From Propionivibrio sp. (lineage in GTDB: Bacteria > Pseudomonadota > Gammaproteobacteria > Burkholderiales > Rhodocyclaceae), in contig NZ_JAGOIT010000017.1 in assembly GCF_017995515.1 (NCBI RefSeq), forward strand, positions 1 to 45,676: DNA of 45,676 bases, written 5' to 3'. Position 1 is the stretch's first letter. Each line of letters opens with the position of its first letter. The notes beneath the pieces are model-generated. The model made no database searches and had not been told where the DNA came from. It saw nothing but the letters and a program-made list of their open reading frames with translations. Below, piece by piece: positions 10,149 through 20,427 of this stretch. A program made the position numbers and the translations under genes.

Positions 10149-12326
10149 TCAGCGCTTCCTTGCGGCTTTCTCCGCAAAGCGGCGCGCAAGGTTCGGCAAC
10201 GCTTTCGGATGCCGTTGCTCCTGATGGCGCAGACCGGTTCCGGGCGGCTGGAAAGCAGGGATCAATTGCCTCTTTCCATTACCGATCAAGTCGGCACGAC
10301 CCATTTGCCGCAACGCGTCGCGCAATAGTGGCCAGTTCTCTGGATCGTGATAACGCAGGAACGCCTTGTGCAGCTTGCGCATGCGCCCGGCGCGCACCGT
10401 CTCCACCGCTTCCGATTTGCGCGTCACCTTTTTCAGCGGGTTGCGTTCCGTGTGGTACATCGCCGTGGCAATCGCCATCGGCGTCGGCAAAAAAGTCTGC
10501 ACCTGATCCAGACGGAAGTTGTTGCGCTTGAGCCAGAGCGCCAGGTTCAGCATGTCCAGATCGGTCGTTCCCGGATGTGCGGCGATGAAGTAGGGAATCA
10601 GGTACTGCTCCTTGCCCGCTTCCTTCGAGAACTTCTCGAACATTGTCTTGAAGGCGTCGTAACTCGAAATCGACGGCTTCATCATGTGCGCCAGCGGCCC
10701 GGCCTCGGTATGCTCCGGCGCGATCTTCAGGTAGCCGCCGACATGATGCTGCACCAACTCCTTCACGTATTCCGGCGAACGCACGGCAAGGTCGTAGCGC
10801 AAACCCGAGCCGATCAAGACCCGCTTCACGCCTGTGACGGCGCGCGCCTTGCGATAAAGCTGAACGAGCGGCGCATGGTCCGTGTTCAGGTTTTCACAGA
10901 TGCCCGGGAAAACGCAGGAAAGCCGGCGGCACGAGGATTCGATTTTCGGATCCTTGCATGCCAAGCGGTACATATTGGCCGTCGGTCCGCCGAGATCCGA
11001 AATCGTCCCGGTAAACCCCGGCGTCTTGTCGCGGATCTCCTCGATTTCGTGAATGATCGATTCCTCCGAACGGCTCTGGATGATCCGCCCCTCGTGCTCC
11101 GTAATCGAGCAGAACGTACAGCCGCCAAAGCATCCGCGCATGATGTTGATCGAGAAACGGATCATCTCGAACGCCGGAATCTTCGCATTGCCATACGACG
11201 GATGCGGCTTGCGCTGGAACGGCGCGGCGAAAACACCATCCATTTCGGGCGTCGTCAACGGAATCGGTGGCGGGTTGAGCCAGACGTCGCGGTCGCCATG
11301 CGCCTGGACCAGCGCCCGCGCATTGCCTGGATTCGACTCAAGATGAAAGGTTCGCGAAGCGTGCGCGTAGAGCACCGGATCGTCCTTCACCTGCTCGTAG
11401 GACGGCAGTCGAATCACGGTTCGCTGACGATCCAGTTTCGGCATGCGCGAATGAAACGTGACTGGTTTTGGCGCTACAGACGCCCCTCCCTCAACGTCGA
11501 CATTCGAACACGACGCCGACGGCTCATCACTCGATGCCATCACATATGGATCGACGTGGCGAATGAGCGGCCCCGGCGCATCGACATCCGTCGAGTCAAT
11601 CTCTGACCAATCACCGCCAGGCAACCAATTGCGCGGCACCATGAACGCCGTGCCGCGCAGATCGCGTATCTCGCCGATCTTCTCGCCCGCCGCCAGACGA
11701 TGCGCCAGCGCCACGAGCGCGCGCTCGGCGCTGCCATAGATCAGCAGGTCTGCCTTCGAATCGGGCAGCACCGAACGCCGAACCTTGTCCGACCAATAAT
11801 CGTAGTGCGCAATCCGGCGCAGACTGGCTTCGATCGAGCCGATGACGACATTGGCGTCCGGATAGGCCTCACGACAGCGTTGTGCGTAAACCACCACCGC
11901 CCGGTCCGGTCGCTTGTTCGGCTCGGCGTTTGGCGTATAAGCGTCGTCCGAACGAATCTTGCGGTCGGACGTATAGCGATTGACCATCGAATCCATGTTG
12001 CCGGCCGTCGCACCGAAAAACAGATTCGGCTTGCCAAGCGCCCGGAACGCCTTGGCCGAATGCCAATCCGGCTGCGCAATGATCCCGACACGGAAGCCCT
12101 GCGCCTCCAGCAAGCGCCCGACAAGTGCCATGCCGAAACTCGGATGGTCGATGTAGGCATCGCCGGTCACCAGAATGATGTCGCATGAATCCCAGCCAAG
12201 TTCGTCCATCTCGGTACGAGACATCGGCAGAAATGGCGCAACGCCAAACCGCCTGGCCCAGTACTTGCGGTATGAAAAAATGGGCTTTGATGACTCCACC
12301 GCCACGTCCTGACTGACAATTTTCAT
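10149..12326 (-). CDS. ygiQ: YgiQ family radical SAM protein
   Basis: The 725-aa protein has an N-terminal YgiQ domain (from [20 protein letters not shown], about 36-55), a radical SAM core with the cluster motif [10 protein letters not shown] near residue 395 (CxxxCxxC), and a basic C-terminal tail ending AEKAARKR. The substrate of YgiQ proteins is unknown, so no reaction is assigned. It starts at ATG 12326 (MKIVSQDV) and lies between typA and the tRNA operon terminator on the same strand, with about 110 bp to typA. Confidence 0.93.
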   Translation of the reverse strand: MKIVSQDVAVESSKPIFSYRKYWARRFGVAPFLPMSRTEMDELGWDSCDIILVTGDAYIDHPSFGMALVGRLLEAQGFRVGIIAQPDWHSAKAFRALGKPNLFFGATAGNMDSMVNRYTSDRKIRSDDAYTPNAEPNKRPDRAVVVYAQRCREAYPDANVVIGSIEASLRRIAHYDYWSDKVRRSVLPDSKADLLIYGSAERALVALAHRLAAGEKIGEIRDLRGTAFMVPRNWLPGGDWSEIDSTDVDAPGPLIRHVDPYVMASSDEPSASCSNVDVEGGASVAPKPVTFHSRMPKLDRQRTVIRLPSYEQVKDDPVLYAHASRTFHLESNPGNARALVQAHGDRDVWLNPPPIPLTTPEMDGVFAAPFQRKPHPSYGNAKIPAFEMIRFSINIMRGCFGGCTFCSITEHEGRIIQSRSEESIIHEIEEIRDKTPGFTGTISDLGGPTANMYRLACKDPKIESSCRRLSCVFPGICENLNTDHAPLVQLYRKARAVTGVKRVLIGSGLRYDLAVRSPEYVKELVQHHVGGYLKIAPEHTEAGPLAHMMKPSISSYDAFKTMFEKFSKEAGKEQYLIPYFIAAHPGTTDLDMLNLALWLKRNNFRLDQVQTFLPTPMAIATAMYHTERNPLKKVTRKSEAVETVRAGRMRKLHKAFLRYHDPENWPLLRDALRQMGRADLIGNGKRQLIPAFQPPGTGLRHQEQRHPKALPNLARRFAEKAARKR

Positions 12327-12416
12327 GAAGCTAACACCCCAATCCCGGCACTACGCCAACCGCCGTGAGGCACGGTGACTAAACAATGGCTCAGTCGCCA
12401 CCGAAGGATCCGAAGC

Positions 12417-12457
12417 AAAAAAAACGAAAACCCCCGCAAGCTTTTGACTTGCGGGGG
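12417..12457 (-). terminator. Rho-independent terminator of the tRNA operon
   Basis: CCCCCGCAAG (12431-12440) pairs perfectly with CTTGCGGGGG (12448-12457) around a 7-base loop. On the minus strand the stem is followed by TTTTCGTTTTTTTT. It sits 8 bp past the CCA end of tRNA-His. Confidence 0.95.
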
Positions 12458-12464
12458 TCTTGTC

Positions 12465-12541
12465 TGGGGCGATGTACCGGGATCGAACCGGTGACACTCG
12501 GAATCACAATCCGATGCTCTACCAACTGAGCTAACACCGCC
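12465..12541 (-). tRNA. tRNA-His (GTG)
   Basis: Full cloverleaf with the extra G at -1 (position 12541), acceptor stem GCGGTGT/ACATCGC, anticodon loop TTGTGAT, T-loop GGTTCGATCC, discriminator C73 and an encoded CCA (12465-12467). It is the third and last tRNA of the operon. Confidence 0.97.
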
Positions 12542-12548
12542 ATTGTTC

Positions 12549-12625
12549 TGGCGCGCCCGGCGAGACTCGAACTCACAACCCCCGGCTTAGAAGGCCGGTG
12601 CTCTATCCGGTTGAGCTACGGGCGC
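12549..12625 (-). tRNA. tRNA-Arg (TCT)
   Basis: Acceptor stem GCGCCCG/CGGGCGC, anticodon stem-loop CCGGC-CTTCTAA-GCCGG giving anticodon TCT, T-arm GAGTTCGAGTC, CCA encoded (12549-12551). It is the middle gene of the operon and reads the rare AGA/AGG codons. Confidence 0.97.
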
Positions 12626-12687
12626 GAGTCGCGTAACTTTTGGGCAATTGCTCCCCGCCGGTGCCGCAATCTTTACATCTATGTTAC

Positions 12688-12764
12688 TGGTCGGGGCGGT
12701 GGGATTCGAACTCACGACCCTCTGCTCCCAAAGCAGATGCGCTACCAGGCTGCGCTACGCCCCG
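12688..12764 (-). tRNA. tRNA-Pro (TGG)
   Basis: Acceptor CGGGGCG/CGCCCCG, anticodon stem-loop CTGCT-TTGGGAG-CAG with anticodon TGG, T-arm GAGTTCGAATC, CCA encoded (12688-12690). It is the first gene of the operon, 12 bases after the -10 box. Confidence 0.97.
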
Positions 12765-12775
12765 AGGAAGCGCGC

Positions 12776-12804
12776 ATTCTACAGATGACGAATGTTGCGG
12801 TCAA
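12776..12804 (-). promoter_or_regulatory. Promoter of the Pro-Arg-His tRNA operon
   Basis: On the minus strand TTGACC (12799-12804), a 17-base spacer and TAGAAT (12776-12781). The start region right after the -10 is GCGCGC, the GC-rich discriminator typical of stringently controlled stable-RNA promoters. The mature tRNA-Pro 5-prime end is at 12764. Confidence 0.85.
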
Positions 12805-12937
12805 TCGAAAACAGCAGAAATTGTTCGATTCTTGGTTCGCCGTGTATGAACGAATGCAACCCATTCCACCACCGCCCCCGCGCGGCCCGCGGCTGTTTTC
12901 CAGCATCGCCGCGACGCACGGCACCCACCCGGACAAC

Positions 12938-12966
12938 TTGCAGTACGCCCCGATTTCTGATATTTA
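12938..12966 (+). promoter_or_regulatory. Possible dksA promoter
   Basis: TTGCAG (12938-12943), 17 bases, then TATTTA (12961-12966), 39 bases before the dksA ATG. The -10 match is only moderate. Confidence 0.45.
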
Positions 12967-13004
12967 ATCGCCTCTTTGCAAAAACGAATGGATGGTTCAC
13001 GAAC

Positions 13005-13430
13005 ATGCCTGAAGAATTGATCCACAAACAGTTCGCTCCTTACGTCCCCAAGAAGGGCGAGGAGTACATGAGCGCGAAGCAACTGGCTCATTTCCGCACC
13101 ATCCTCGAAACGCTGAAGTCGGAATTGATGAGCGACATCGAGCGGACGGTTCATACGATGCAGGATGAGGCCACGGTATTTGCCGACCCCAACGACCGCG
13201 CAAGTCAGGAAACCGATATCGCCATCGAACTGCGCAACCGGGATCGCGAGCGCAAGCTGATCAAGAAGATTGAAGACACAATCGCTTTGATCGATAGCGG
13301 CGACTATGGATACTGCAGCGGCTGCGGTGTCGAGATCGGCATCAAACGCCTGGAAGCGCGCCCGACGGCAACGCTTTGCATCGACTGCAAAACGCTTGAA
13401 GAGGTTCGCGAACGGCAAGTCGCCAAGTAA
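13005..13430 (+). CDS. dksA: RNA polymerase-binding transcription factor DksA
   Basis: The 141-aa protein binds the secondary channel of RNA polymerase and, with ppGpp, shuts down stable RNA promoters and activates amino acid genes. The coiled coil spans about 24-97 and its tip carries Asp61, Asp64 and Ala66 (DPNDRASQE), the residues needed for activity. The zinc finger has all four cysteines (104, 107, 125, 128). The ATG at 13005 gives the family start MPEELIHKQF; the frame is open upstream to 12792 but that part is not DksA-like. It is divergent from the tRNA operon and convergent with pnp. Confidence 0.96.
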   Translation: MPEELIHKQFAPYVPKKGEEYMSAKQLAHFRTILETLKSELMSDIERTVHTMQDEATVFADPNDRASQETDIAIELRNRDRERKLIKKIEDTIALIDSGDYGYCSGCGVEIGIKRLEARPTATLCIDCKTLEEVRERQVAK

Positions 13431-13478
13431 TCCGCCCTTAGCAGGCCAAGTCTATGTAACACAGCGGCCTGCGTCGAA

Positions 13479-13510
13479 TAAAAAAGGACGCCGAAGCGTC
13501 CTTTTTTGTT
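13479..13510. terminator. Bidirectional terminator between dksA and pnp
   Basis: GGACGC (13486-13491), loop CGAA, GCGTCC (13496-13501), with AAAAAA on the left and TTTTTT on the right. It serves dksA on the plus strand and the pnp operon on the minus strand. Confidence 0.93.
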
Positions 13511-13528
13511 TCCGGAAGCGTCGCGACC

Positions 13529-15658
13529 TTACGATTGCGACTCAGCAGGAGCAGCGGGAGCGACGCCGCCCTCTTCGGCCGTCAGCGCTTTCATCGACAA
13601 ACGGACACGCCCTTTCTCGTCGGCTTCAAGCACCTTGACGCGTACTTTCTGGCCTTCCTTGAGGTAGTCGGCAACCGCATTGACGCGCTCATTGGCGATT
13701 TGCGAGATATGCAGGAGACCATCGCGCCCCGGCAGGATGCTGACGATCGCACCGAAGTCGAGCAGCTTGAGAACCGTTCCGTCGTAGGCCTTGCCCACTT
13801 CGACGTCGGCGGTGATTGCTTCGATGCGCGATTTGGCAGCGTTCGCTGCGTCGCCATTGACCGATGCGATGGTGATCGTGCCGTCTTCCTTGATGTCGAT
13901 CGTCGTGCCAGTTTCCTCGGTGATGGCGCGGATGACCGCACCGCCCTTGCCGATGACATCACGAATCTTCTCCGGATTGATCTTCATCGTGTAGAGACGC
14001 GGCGCATAGGTCGAAACTTCTTCGCGCGGGCCGGAAGACGAGCTCTGCATCTGCCCGAGGATATGCAGACGCGCCTCCTTGGCTTGCGCCAAGGCGACCT
14101 GCATGATTTCCTTGGTAATACCCTGAATCTTGATGTCCATCTGCAGCGCGGTAACGCCGGTGTCCGTACCCGCAACCTTGAAGTCCATGTCGCCCAGATG
14201 ATCTTCATCGCCGAGGATGTCGGTCAGAACGGCGAAACGGTTACCGTCCTTGATCAGACCCATCGCGATACCGGCCACGTGCGACTTGAGCGGCACGCCG
14301 GCATCCATCAGCGCCAGCGACGAGCCGCAAACAGACGCCATCGAGCTCGATCCGTTGGATTCGGTAATCTCGGAAACGACACGCATCGTGTACGAGAAAT
14401 CCTCAGGCTTCGGCAGCACGGCGATCATCGCGCGCTTGGCCAGACGGCCGTGACCGATTTCGCGGCGCTTCGGCGTACCGACACGACCGCATTCGCCCGT
14501 CGCGTAGGGAGGGAAGTTGTAGTGCAGCATGAAGCGTTCGCGGTATTCACCCGCCAACGAGTCGATGATCTGCTCATCGCGCCCGGTACCCAGCGTCGCC
14601 ACGACCAGAGCCTGCGTTTCACCGCGGGTAAACAGCGCAGAGCCGTGCGTGCGCGGCAACACGCTCGAACGGATGGCGATCGGGCGAACGGTGCGCGTAT
14701 CGCGTCCGTCGATCCGCGGCTCGCCTGCGAGGATACGGCCGCGCACAATGCGCGACTCGATGTCGAAGAACAGGTCGCTGATCGTCGCGGCGTCCGGCGC
14801 GCCTTCGCCGGCCGTCAGAACCTCGATCGCCTTGTCGGAAATCTCTCTGATGCGCTGAGTACGGAGTTGCTTGCTGGTGATGCTGAAGGCCGCTTGCAGA
14901 TCGGCTTCAACCAGGGCGTTGAGCTTGGCGACCAGCGCCTCATTCTTTGGCGCAGGCGCCCAGTCCCATTCGGGCTTGCCGGCTTCGTCAACGAGTTCGT
15001 TGATCGCGGTAATCACGGCTTGCATCTGGTCGTGACCATAAACAACCGCACCAAGCATCACTTCTTCCGGCAGGATGTCGGCCTCCGATTCGACCATCAG
15101 CACCGCCGATTGCGTACCCGCGACCACGAGATCAAGCTGGCTGGTCTTGAGTTGGCTAAGCGTCGGATTGAGCACGTACTGGCCGTTGACGTAGCCGACG
15201 CGCGCGGCGCCGAGCGGGCCATCGAACGGAATGCCGGAAACCGCCATCGCCGCCGAAGCGCCGATCATCGCCGGAATATCCGGGTCGATTTCCGGATTGA
15301 GCGACATGACCATCGCGACGACTTGCACTTCGTTGTAGAAGCCTTCCGGAAAGAGCGGGCGCAGGGGACGATCGATCAGACGGGAGGTCAGCGTCTCCTT
15401 CTCCGACGGACGCCCTTCGCGCTTGAAGAAGCCCCCGGGGATCTTGCCAGCGGCGTAAGTCTTTTCGATGTAGTCAACCGTCAGCGGGAAGAAATCCTGC
15501 CCCGGCTTGACCGACTTGTTGCCGACCACGGTGACCAGTACAACGGTGTCGTCCATCGACACCATGATGGCCGCACTGGACTGACGAGCAATTTCGCCCG
15601 TTTCCAGCGTGACCTGATGAGCACCATAGGTGAACGTTTTCTTGGCAATAGTAGACAT
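13529..15658 (-). CDS. pnp: Polyribonucleotide nucleotidyltransferase (PNPase)
   Basis: The 709-aa 3-prime to 5-prime phosphorolytic exoribonuclease is a core of the RNA degradosome. It has two RNase PH-like domains (about 1-140 and 310-540) separated by the helical domain, then KH (from [16 protein letters not shown]) and S1 (from [19 protein letters not shown]) domains, and a short Ala-rich tail. I chose ATG 15658 (MSTIAKKTF) because AGAGG sits 6 bases upstream; the open frame to 15709 has no such signal. It is the last gene of the rimP-pnp operon, with a large hairpin upstream. Confidence 0.97.
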   Translation of the reverse strand: MSTIAKKTFTYGAHQVTLETGEIARQSSAAIMVSMDDTVVLVTVVGNKSVKPGQDFFPLTVDYIEKTYAAGKIPGGFFKREGRPSEKETLTSRLIDRPLRPLFPEGFYNEVQVVAMVMSLNPEIDPDIPAMIGASAAMAVSGIPFDGPLGAARVGYVNGQYVLNPTLSQLKTSQLDLVVAGTQSAVLMVESEADILPEEVMLGAVVYGHDQMQAVITAINELVDEAGKPEWDWAPAPKNEALVAKLNALVEADLQAAFSITSKQLRTQRIREISDKAIEVLTAGEGAPDAATISDLFFDIESRIVRGRILAGEPRIDGRDTRTVRPIAIRSSVLPRTHGSALFTRGETQALVVATLGTGRDEQIIDSLAGEYRERFMLHYNFPPYATGECGRVGTPKRREIGHGRLAKRAMIAVLPKPEDFSYTMRVVSEITESNGSSSMASVCGSSLALMDAGVPLKSHVAGIAMGLIKDGNRFAVLTDILGDEDHLGDMDFKVAGTDTGVTALQMDIKIQGITKEIMQVALAQAKEARLHILGQMQSSSSGPREEVSTYAPRLYTMKINPEKIRDVIGKGGAVIRAITEETGTTIDIKEDGTITIASVNGDAANAAKSRIEAITADVEVGKAYDGTVLKLLDFGAIVSILPGRDGLLHISQIANERVNAVADYLKEGQKVRVKVLEADEKGRVRLSMKALTAEEGGVAPAAPAESQS

Positions 15659-15751
15659 TTTTACCTCTCTCAATAGTTCAACGCACGAGCCCACAACACC
15701 GGCCCGCAATCCAACAACCCGCCGAAATGGCGAAACACTGCAAATACGACA

Positions 15752-15785
15752 ACAGCGGCTCAGTCCGATCGGGACTGGCCGCTGT
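15752..15785 (-). promoter_or_regulatory. Long hairpin in the rpsO-pnp gap (candidate RNase III processing/PNPase autoregulation site)
   Basis: 15752-15766 pairs with 15772-15785: 14 base pairs with one bulged base and a 5-base loop. No T-run follows on the minus strand, so it is not a simple terminator. In E. coli an RNase III-cleaved stem at this place controls pnp; similarity of position is the only evidence here. Confidence 0.6.
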
Positions 15786-15838
15786 CATTTGTTCAGGTAC
15801 GCTGCGTTACCAACCGCACTGCGGTTCGGCGCGCAGGA

Positions 15839-16108
15839 TTACTTGCGAAGGCCGAGACGCTGGATCAGCGCACGATACGAATCGACGTTCGTCGCCTTGA
15901 GGTAGTCGAGCAATTTGCGACGACGGCTAACCATGCGCAACAAGCCGCGACGCGAATGATGATCCTTGACGTGCTCCTTGAAGTGACCGGTCAGGTCATT
16001 GATACGGGCCGTGAGCAGCGCGATCTGGACTTCCGAGGAGCCGGTGTCGCCGACTGCGCGTTGATAATCGGTCATGATCTGCGCTTTTTGCGCAACGGTA
16101 ATCGCCAT
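15839..16108 (-). CDS. rpsO: 30S ribosomal protein S15
   Basis: The 89-aa protein has the standard S15 length and fold: four helices with the 16S-binding segment [19 protein letters not shown] (about 49-67). It is a primary 16S rRNA binder and in E. coli represses its own translation through a leader structure. It sits between truB and pnp in the canonical order, with its own promoter overlapping the 3-prime region of truB. Confidence 0.98.
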   Translation of the reverse strand: MAITVAQKAQIMTDYQRAVGDTGSSEVQIALLTARINDLTGHFKEHVKDHHSRRGLLRMVSRRRKLLDYLKATNVDSYRALIQRLGLRK

Positions 16109-16176
16109 GTCAAACTCTCTTTCTCTGAGAAAACGACGCCGCCCCAGTTTGATAGAGCCAACGCCAAGTTAAAAAA

Positions 16177-16195
16177 CAAATCTTCGCGGCGAAGC
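16177..16195 (-). terminator. Weak terminator/attenuator between truB and rpsO
   Basis: On the minus strand CTTCG-CCG-CGAAG is followed by ATTTGTTTTTT. It lies just downstream of the predicted rpsO start site, so it could end truB transcripts and also act in the rpsO leader. Confidence 0.5.
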
Positions 16196-16204
16196 GAGGC
16201 GCGG

Positions 16205-16234
16205 ATTATAGCCGCATCACCGGCTCAGCCGCAA
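16205..16234 (-). promoter_or_regulatory. rpsO promoter
   Basis: On the minus strand TTGCGG (16229-16234), an 18-base spacer and a perfect TATAAT (16205-16210), about 100 bases before the rpsO ATG and just past the truB stop. A separate promoter would let S15 and PNPase be made independently of the long operon. Confidence 0.7.
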
Positions 16235-16248
16235 CAACACAAAACAGG

Positions 16249-17154
16249 TCACGCGCAAACCAGCCGCCGTGGTTTGACGCAACCGGACAGGTCGATTTCG
16301 CCGACGCCCAGCAAACGCCCTTGACCATAGACGCGGCATTTTCCGAAGGAACCTTCAGGGGAAACGATGACCGGGTTGCCGTGGCAGAATCGCTCAGCAG
16401 CCGGATCATCGAGGCGCACCGACGGCAAGCTCTGCAGCAATGCGTCAGGCGGCGACAGGTAGGCGAGGCGATCTGCCTCGGACAACGCGGCCAGCTGATC
16501 CAGGGTCACAGTTCCGGAAACGCTCAAATCGCCGACGGTCACGCGCCGCAATGCGGTGAGATGCGCGCCACAACCAAGAGCATTGCCAATATCCTCCATG
16601 AGCGTCCGGATATAAGTCCCTTTGCTGCACGCGACGCGAAAACGACAACGCTCGCCTGCGTAGCCGAGAAGCTCCAGATCGTGAATCACCACCTTGCGTG
16701 GCGTACGTTCGACCTCAATTCCTTGCCTGGCCAGTTGGTACAACGGTTTTCCGTCGCGTTTGAGTGCCGAGTACATCGGTGGAACCTGGGTAATCGGACC
16801 GCGAAAGGAAACCAGCGCCGACTCAAGCGCCGTCCGATCGAACGTCGGTTGGCAGCTTCGAATGACGACGCCTTCAGCATCACCCGTATCGGTGGTGATA
16901 CCGAACAGGACATCGGCTTCATACGTCTTGTCGGCATCGAGGAGATCGGCCGAGAACTTCGTCGCCTCGCCGAAACACAGCGGCAACAACCCGGTCGCAA
17001 GCGGGTCCAGCGTTCCCGTATGACCGGCCTTGGCTGCGGAAAACAGACGCCGCGCACCTTGCAGCGCGGCGTTGGAGGTCATTCCGGTTGGCTTGTCGAG
17101 CAACAGCACGCCGTCAACGCGGCGCCACACGCGCTTTGTTCCGTTGCTCGTCAC
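16249..17154 (-). CDS. truB: tRNA pseudouridine(55) synthase TruB
   Basis: The 301-aa enzyme makes pseudouridine 55 in the T-loop of tRNAs. The start segment GVLLLDKPTGMTSN (about 15-28) is the TruB motif; the catalytic Asp is Asp50 in AGHTGTLDPLATG. A C-terminal PUA-like domain follows (about 240-301). The start is GTG at 17154, three bases after the rbfA stop; a weak ribosome site suggests coupling to rbfA. Confidence 0.96.
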   Translation of the reverse strand: MTSNGTKRVWRRVDGVLLLDKPTGMTSNAALQGARRLFSAAKAGHTGTLDPLATGLLPLCFGEATKFSADLLDADKTYEADVLFGITTDTGDAEGVVIRSCQPTFDRTALESALVSFRGPITQVPPMYSALKRDGKPLYQLARQGIEVERTPRKVVIHDLELLGYAGERCRFRVACSKGTYIRTLMEDIGNALGCGAHLTALRRVTVGDLSVSGTVTLDQLAALSEADRLAYLSPPDALLQSLPSVRLDDPAAERFCHGNPVIVSPEGSFGKCRVYGQGRLLGVGEIDLSGCVKPRRLVCA

Positions 17155-17159
17155 GAAGT

Positions 17160-17546
17160 TCAGCGATCCGTATCGGGATCAGTCTTGTCCGAGATCGCGA
17201 CTGCTTCCTGAATCAGCTTCGAGAGGTCGGCGCCACGTTCCAGCGAATGATCAAAGACAAAATGCAATTGCGGCGTCGTGTGGATGCTGATCCGCTTTCC
17301 GAGCTCCCGGCGCAGGAATCCCGACGCCTTCTCCAGCCCGGTCATTACGGCCGACAGGTTTTCACTACCGGCGAGACTGCTGAAAAACACCTTCGCATGC
17401 GCGTAATCAGCAGTAACTTCGACATCCGTGATGCTGATCATGCCGACGCGCGGATCCTTGAGCTCGGTCCGAATCAGCTCCGCCAGTTCGCGGCGGATCT
17501 GTTCGGACACCCGATCCTTGCGGGAAAAACTCTTGTTCGCCGTCAC
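17160..17546 (-). CDS. rbfA: 30S ribosome-binding factor RbfA
   Basis: The 128-aa KH-fold protein matures the 5-prime end of 16S rRNA in late 30S assembly and aids cold adaptation. The conserved start is RVSEQIRRELAELI and the central motif is DPRVGMISITDVEVT. The GTG start codon directly follows the infB TAA with no spacer, so translation is probably coupled. Confidence 0.95.
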   Translation of the reverse strand: MTANKSFSRKDRVSEQIRRELAELIRTELKDPRVGMISITDVEVTADYAHAKVFFSSLAGSENLSAVMTGLEKASGFLRRELGKRISIHTTPQLHFVFDHSLERGADLSKLIQEAVAISDKTDPDTDR

Positions 17547-20408
17547 TTAGAGGGTCCGTGCAATTTCGGTCACGTCGTACGTCTCGAGTTGATCACCCTC
17601 TTCGTACGCGTTGTAGTTCTTCAGCGACAGACCGCATTCGAAGCCCGCACGAACTTCCTTGACGTCGTCCTTGAAGCGCTTGAGCGACTCGAGTTCGCCG
17701 TCCCAGACGACAACGTTGTTGCGCAACAGACGAGCGCGCGAGCTGCGCTTGATGACGCCCTCCAGCACATAGCAGCCGGCAATGGTGCCAATCTTGGTCG
17801 CACGGAAGACCTGACGGATCTCGACCAGGCCGGTGATTTCCTCGCGCTTTTCGGGCGACAACATCCCGGACAACGCCGCCTTCACATCATCAACCGCGTC
17901 GTAAATGATGTTGTAGTAACGGATATCGACGCCGACACTCTCGGCCGCCTTGCGCGCACCGGCGTCGGCACGCGTGTTGAAACCGATGATGACCGCCTTC
18001 GAAGCGTGCGCGAGGTTGATGTCGGATTCGCTGATCGCCCCGACCGCACCATGAATCACGTTGACTCGGACTTCGTCGGTAGACAACTTCTGCAGCGATT
18101 GAACGAGCGCTTCCTGCGAGCCCTGAACATCCGCCTTGATGATCAAGGCCAAGCTCTTGACCTCGGCTTCGGTCATCTGATCGAGGATGTTCTCGAGATT
18201 CGCGGCTTGCTTGTTTGCCAGCTTCACGTCGCGGAACTTGCCTTGGCGGAAGAGCGCGATCTCGCGCGCCTTGCGCTCGTCGGTCAGCACCACGGCATCT
18301 TGGCCGGCGGCCGGGACGTCGGATAGGCCGAGGATTTCGACCGGAATCGATGGGCCAGCTTCCTTGATCGTCTTTCCATTTTCATCGAGCATTGCGCGAA
18401 CGCGCCCGAACACCTGACCGGACAGGACCACGTCGCCTTGGCGGAGCGTACCCGACTGAACAAGCATCGTCGCAACCGGGCCACGCCCCTTGTCAAGCCG
18501 CGCTTCGATGATCAACCCCTTCGCCGGCGCATCCTTCGGCGCCTTCAACTCAAGCACTTCCGCTTGCAGCAGCACGTTCTCGAGCAACTCGTCGATACCG
18601 ACACCGGTCTTTGCCGAAACCGAAATGAACGGCGCATCGCCGCCATACTCTTCCGGAACCACCTGTTCAGCGACAAGCTCCTGCTTGACGCGCTCGGGAT
18701 TGGCATCCGGCTTGTCGATCTTGTTGACCGCGACGACGATGGGCACCCCGGCTGCCTTGGCGTGGTGGATGGCCTCGCGCGTCTGTGGCATTACGCCGTC
18801 ATCGGCAGCCACAACCAGGATAACGATATCCGTCGCCTTGGCGCCGCGGGCACGCATCGCCGTGAAGGCTTCGTGGCCCGGCGTATCGAGAAAGGTCACC
18901 ATGCCGCGTGCGGTTTCCACGTGATATGCGCCGATATGCTGGGTAATGCCGCCCGCCTCACCGGAAGCAACGCGCGTCCGGCGGATATAGTCGAGCAGCG
19001 AGGTCTTGCCGTGGTCGACGTGGCCCATGACGGTCACCACCGGCGCCCGGTGTTCCTGCACAGCATCTTCGTGGGCCGTGTCGTCGTTGATGAAGGCGTC
19101 CGGGTCGTCGAGTTTGGCGGCAAGCGCCTTGTGCCCCATTTCTTCGACGATGATCATCGCCGTTTCCTGATCAAGCACCTGATTGATGGTGACCATCGAC
19201 CCCATCTTCATCAGCGTCTTGATGACCTCGGTCGCCTTCACCGCCATCTTGTGGGCGAGATCCGAGACCGAAATCGTCTCTGGCACGTGAACGTCATGCA
19301 CCACGGCCTCTGTCGGCACCTGGAAGGCATGCTGCTCTTCCGCGTCATTGTTGCGATTGCTCCGCTTGCCATGCTTGTTGTCACGCCAACCGGTCGCACC
19401 CGTCGCGCCGCGAGTCTTGAGACCCTGACGCTTGTTGACGCCTTCATTCTTCCACTGCGCGCCCTTCTTGTCGGCTGATTTCTTGTCGCCAGCGGCGGCC
19501 TTCGCCACCGGTTTGTGCAAGGTCTTGTCCTCGGACGGCTTGTCGCTGGCTGTTTTTGCCGCGACCTGCTTCGCGGCCTCGGCTGCACGCGCCGCCACGG
19601 CCTTTTCTTCGGCTTCTGCCTTCAGGCGGATAAGCTCAGCCGCGCGCCTTTGCTTTTCAATGAACTCCGCCTCCTGACGTGCCCGCAACTCCGCCTTGCG
19701 TCGCTCTTCTTCCGCGCGCAGACGTTGCTGCTCTTCGCCAATGATCGAGGCACGGGTAACGACCTTCTTGACACCCGGCTTGTGCTCGCTTGCCGCCTCC
19801 GGCTTTGCCTCGGGCTCGGCCTTGGCCTTCTCCTCGACGACCGGTTTCTTTTCCTCGACGGGGGGTTCGCTCGCCGCCGCAACTTCCGGCACCTTCACCT
19901 CAACAACCTGTGTTTCAGTAGATTCCTGTGGCGCAGCTTCGGCGGCGACCTCGGAAACCGGCGCGACAGCGACAACTTCGGGAACAGGCGCAACTTCGAC
20001 AACCGGCGGTGCCTCGACCAGGGCTGGCTCCGCTGCTTCCACCGGCACCTCGACCGGCTTGGCCGGCGGAACGACGGGCGACTCCTGAACGCCGGCACGC
20101 AACTCGGCGATATCGCGCTTGACAAGCACCCGCTTCTTCCGAACTTCGACCTGCACCGTCCGCTGCTTCCCGTGCGAGTCCTGGGAGCGGATCTCGGTCG
20201 TTTCCTTGCGTGTCAGGGTGATCTTGGTCTTGGACTCAGCATCGCCATGCGAACGACGCAGATACTCCAGCAACTTCGATTTATCCTGCTCGGTAAGAAG
20301 GTCACCCGCCTTGCTCTTTGCAACACCGGCCTTCTGCAACTGCTCCAGCAGTGCGTCCGCCGGCATTTTCAGGTCGGTGGCTAATTGGGCAACGCTTGTC
20401 TGCGCCAT
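17547..20408 (-). CDS. infB: Translation initiation factor IF-2
   Basis: The 953-aa GTPase places fMet-tRNA on the 30S and promotes subunit joining. It has IF2_N domains at about 1-55, a long Glu/Ala/Lys-rich linker (about 100-330), then a G domain with [12 protein letters not shown] near residue 460, DTPGHEAF and NKID, and the fMet-tRNA-binding C2 domain at the end. The start [13 protein letters not shown] has AGAGG upstream. An internal start for a shorter IF2 form is possible but I cannot point to it. Confidence 0.98.
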   Translation of the reverse strand: MAQTSVAQLATDLKMPADALLEQLQKAGVAKSKAGDLLTEQDKSKLLEYLRRSHGDAESKTKITLTRKETTEIRSQDSHGKQRTVQVEVRKKRVLVKRDIAELRAGVQESPVVPPAKPVEVPVEAAEPALVEAPPVVEVAPVPEVVAVAPVSEVAAEAAPQESTETQVVEVKVPEVAAASEPPVEEKKPVVEEKAKAEPEAKPEAASEHKPGVKKVVTRASIIGEEQQRLRAEEERRKAELRARQEAEFIEKQRRAAELIRLKAEAEEKAVAARAAEAAKQVAAKTASDKPSEDKTLHKPVAKAAAGDKKSADKKGAQWKNEGVNKRQGLKTRGATGATGWRDNKHGKRSNRNNDAEEQHAFQVPTEAVVHDVHVPETISVSDLAHKMAVKATEVIKTLMKMGSMVTINQVLDQETAMIIVEEMGHKALAAKLDDPDAFINDDTAHEDAVQEHRAPVVTVMGHVDHGKTSLLDYIRRTRVASGEAGGITQHIGAYHVETARGMVTFLDTPGHEAFTAMRARGAKATDIVILVVAADDGVMPQTREAIHHAKAAGVPIVVAVNKIDKPDANPERVKQELVAEQVVPEEYGGDAPFISVSAKTGVGIDELLENVLLQAEVLELKAPKDAPAKGLIIEARLDKGRGPVATMLVQSGTLRQGDVVLSGQVFGRVRAMLDENGKTIKEAGPSIPVEILGLSDVPAAGQDAVVLTDERKAREIALFRQGKFRDVKLANKQAANLENILDQMTEAEVKSLALIIKADVQGSQEALVQSLQKLSTDEVRVNVIHGAVGAISESDINLAHASKAVIIGFNTRADAGARKAAESVGVDIRYYNIIYDAVDDVKAALSGMLSPEKREEITGLVEIRQVFRATKIGTIAGCYVLEGVIKRSSRARLLRNNVVVWDGELESLKRFKDDVKEVRAGFECGLSLKNYNAYEEGDQLETYDVTEIARTL

Positions 20409-20427
20409 GTGGATTCCTCTTTTATGC

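Noticed and set aside
13535-15676. 713-codon open frame on the plus strand
   Set aside because: Antisense to pnp and Arg/Asp/His rich with no recognisable motif.
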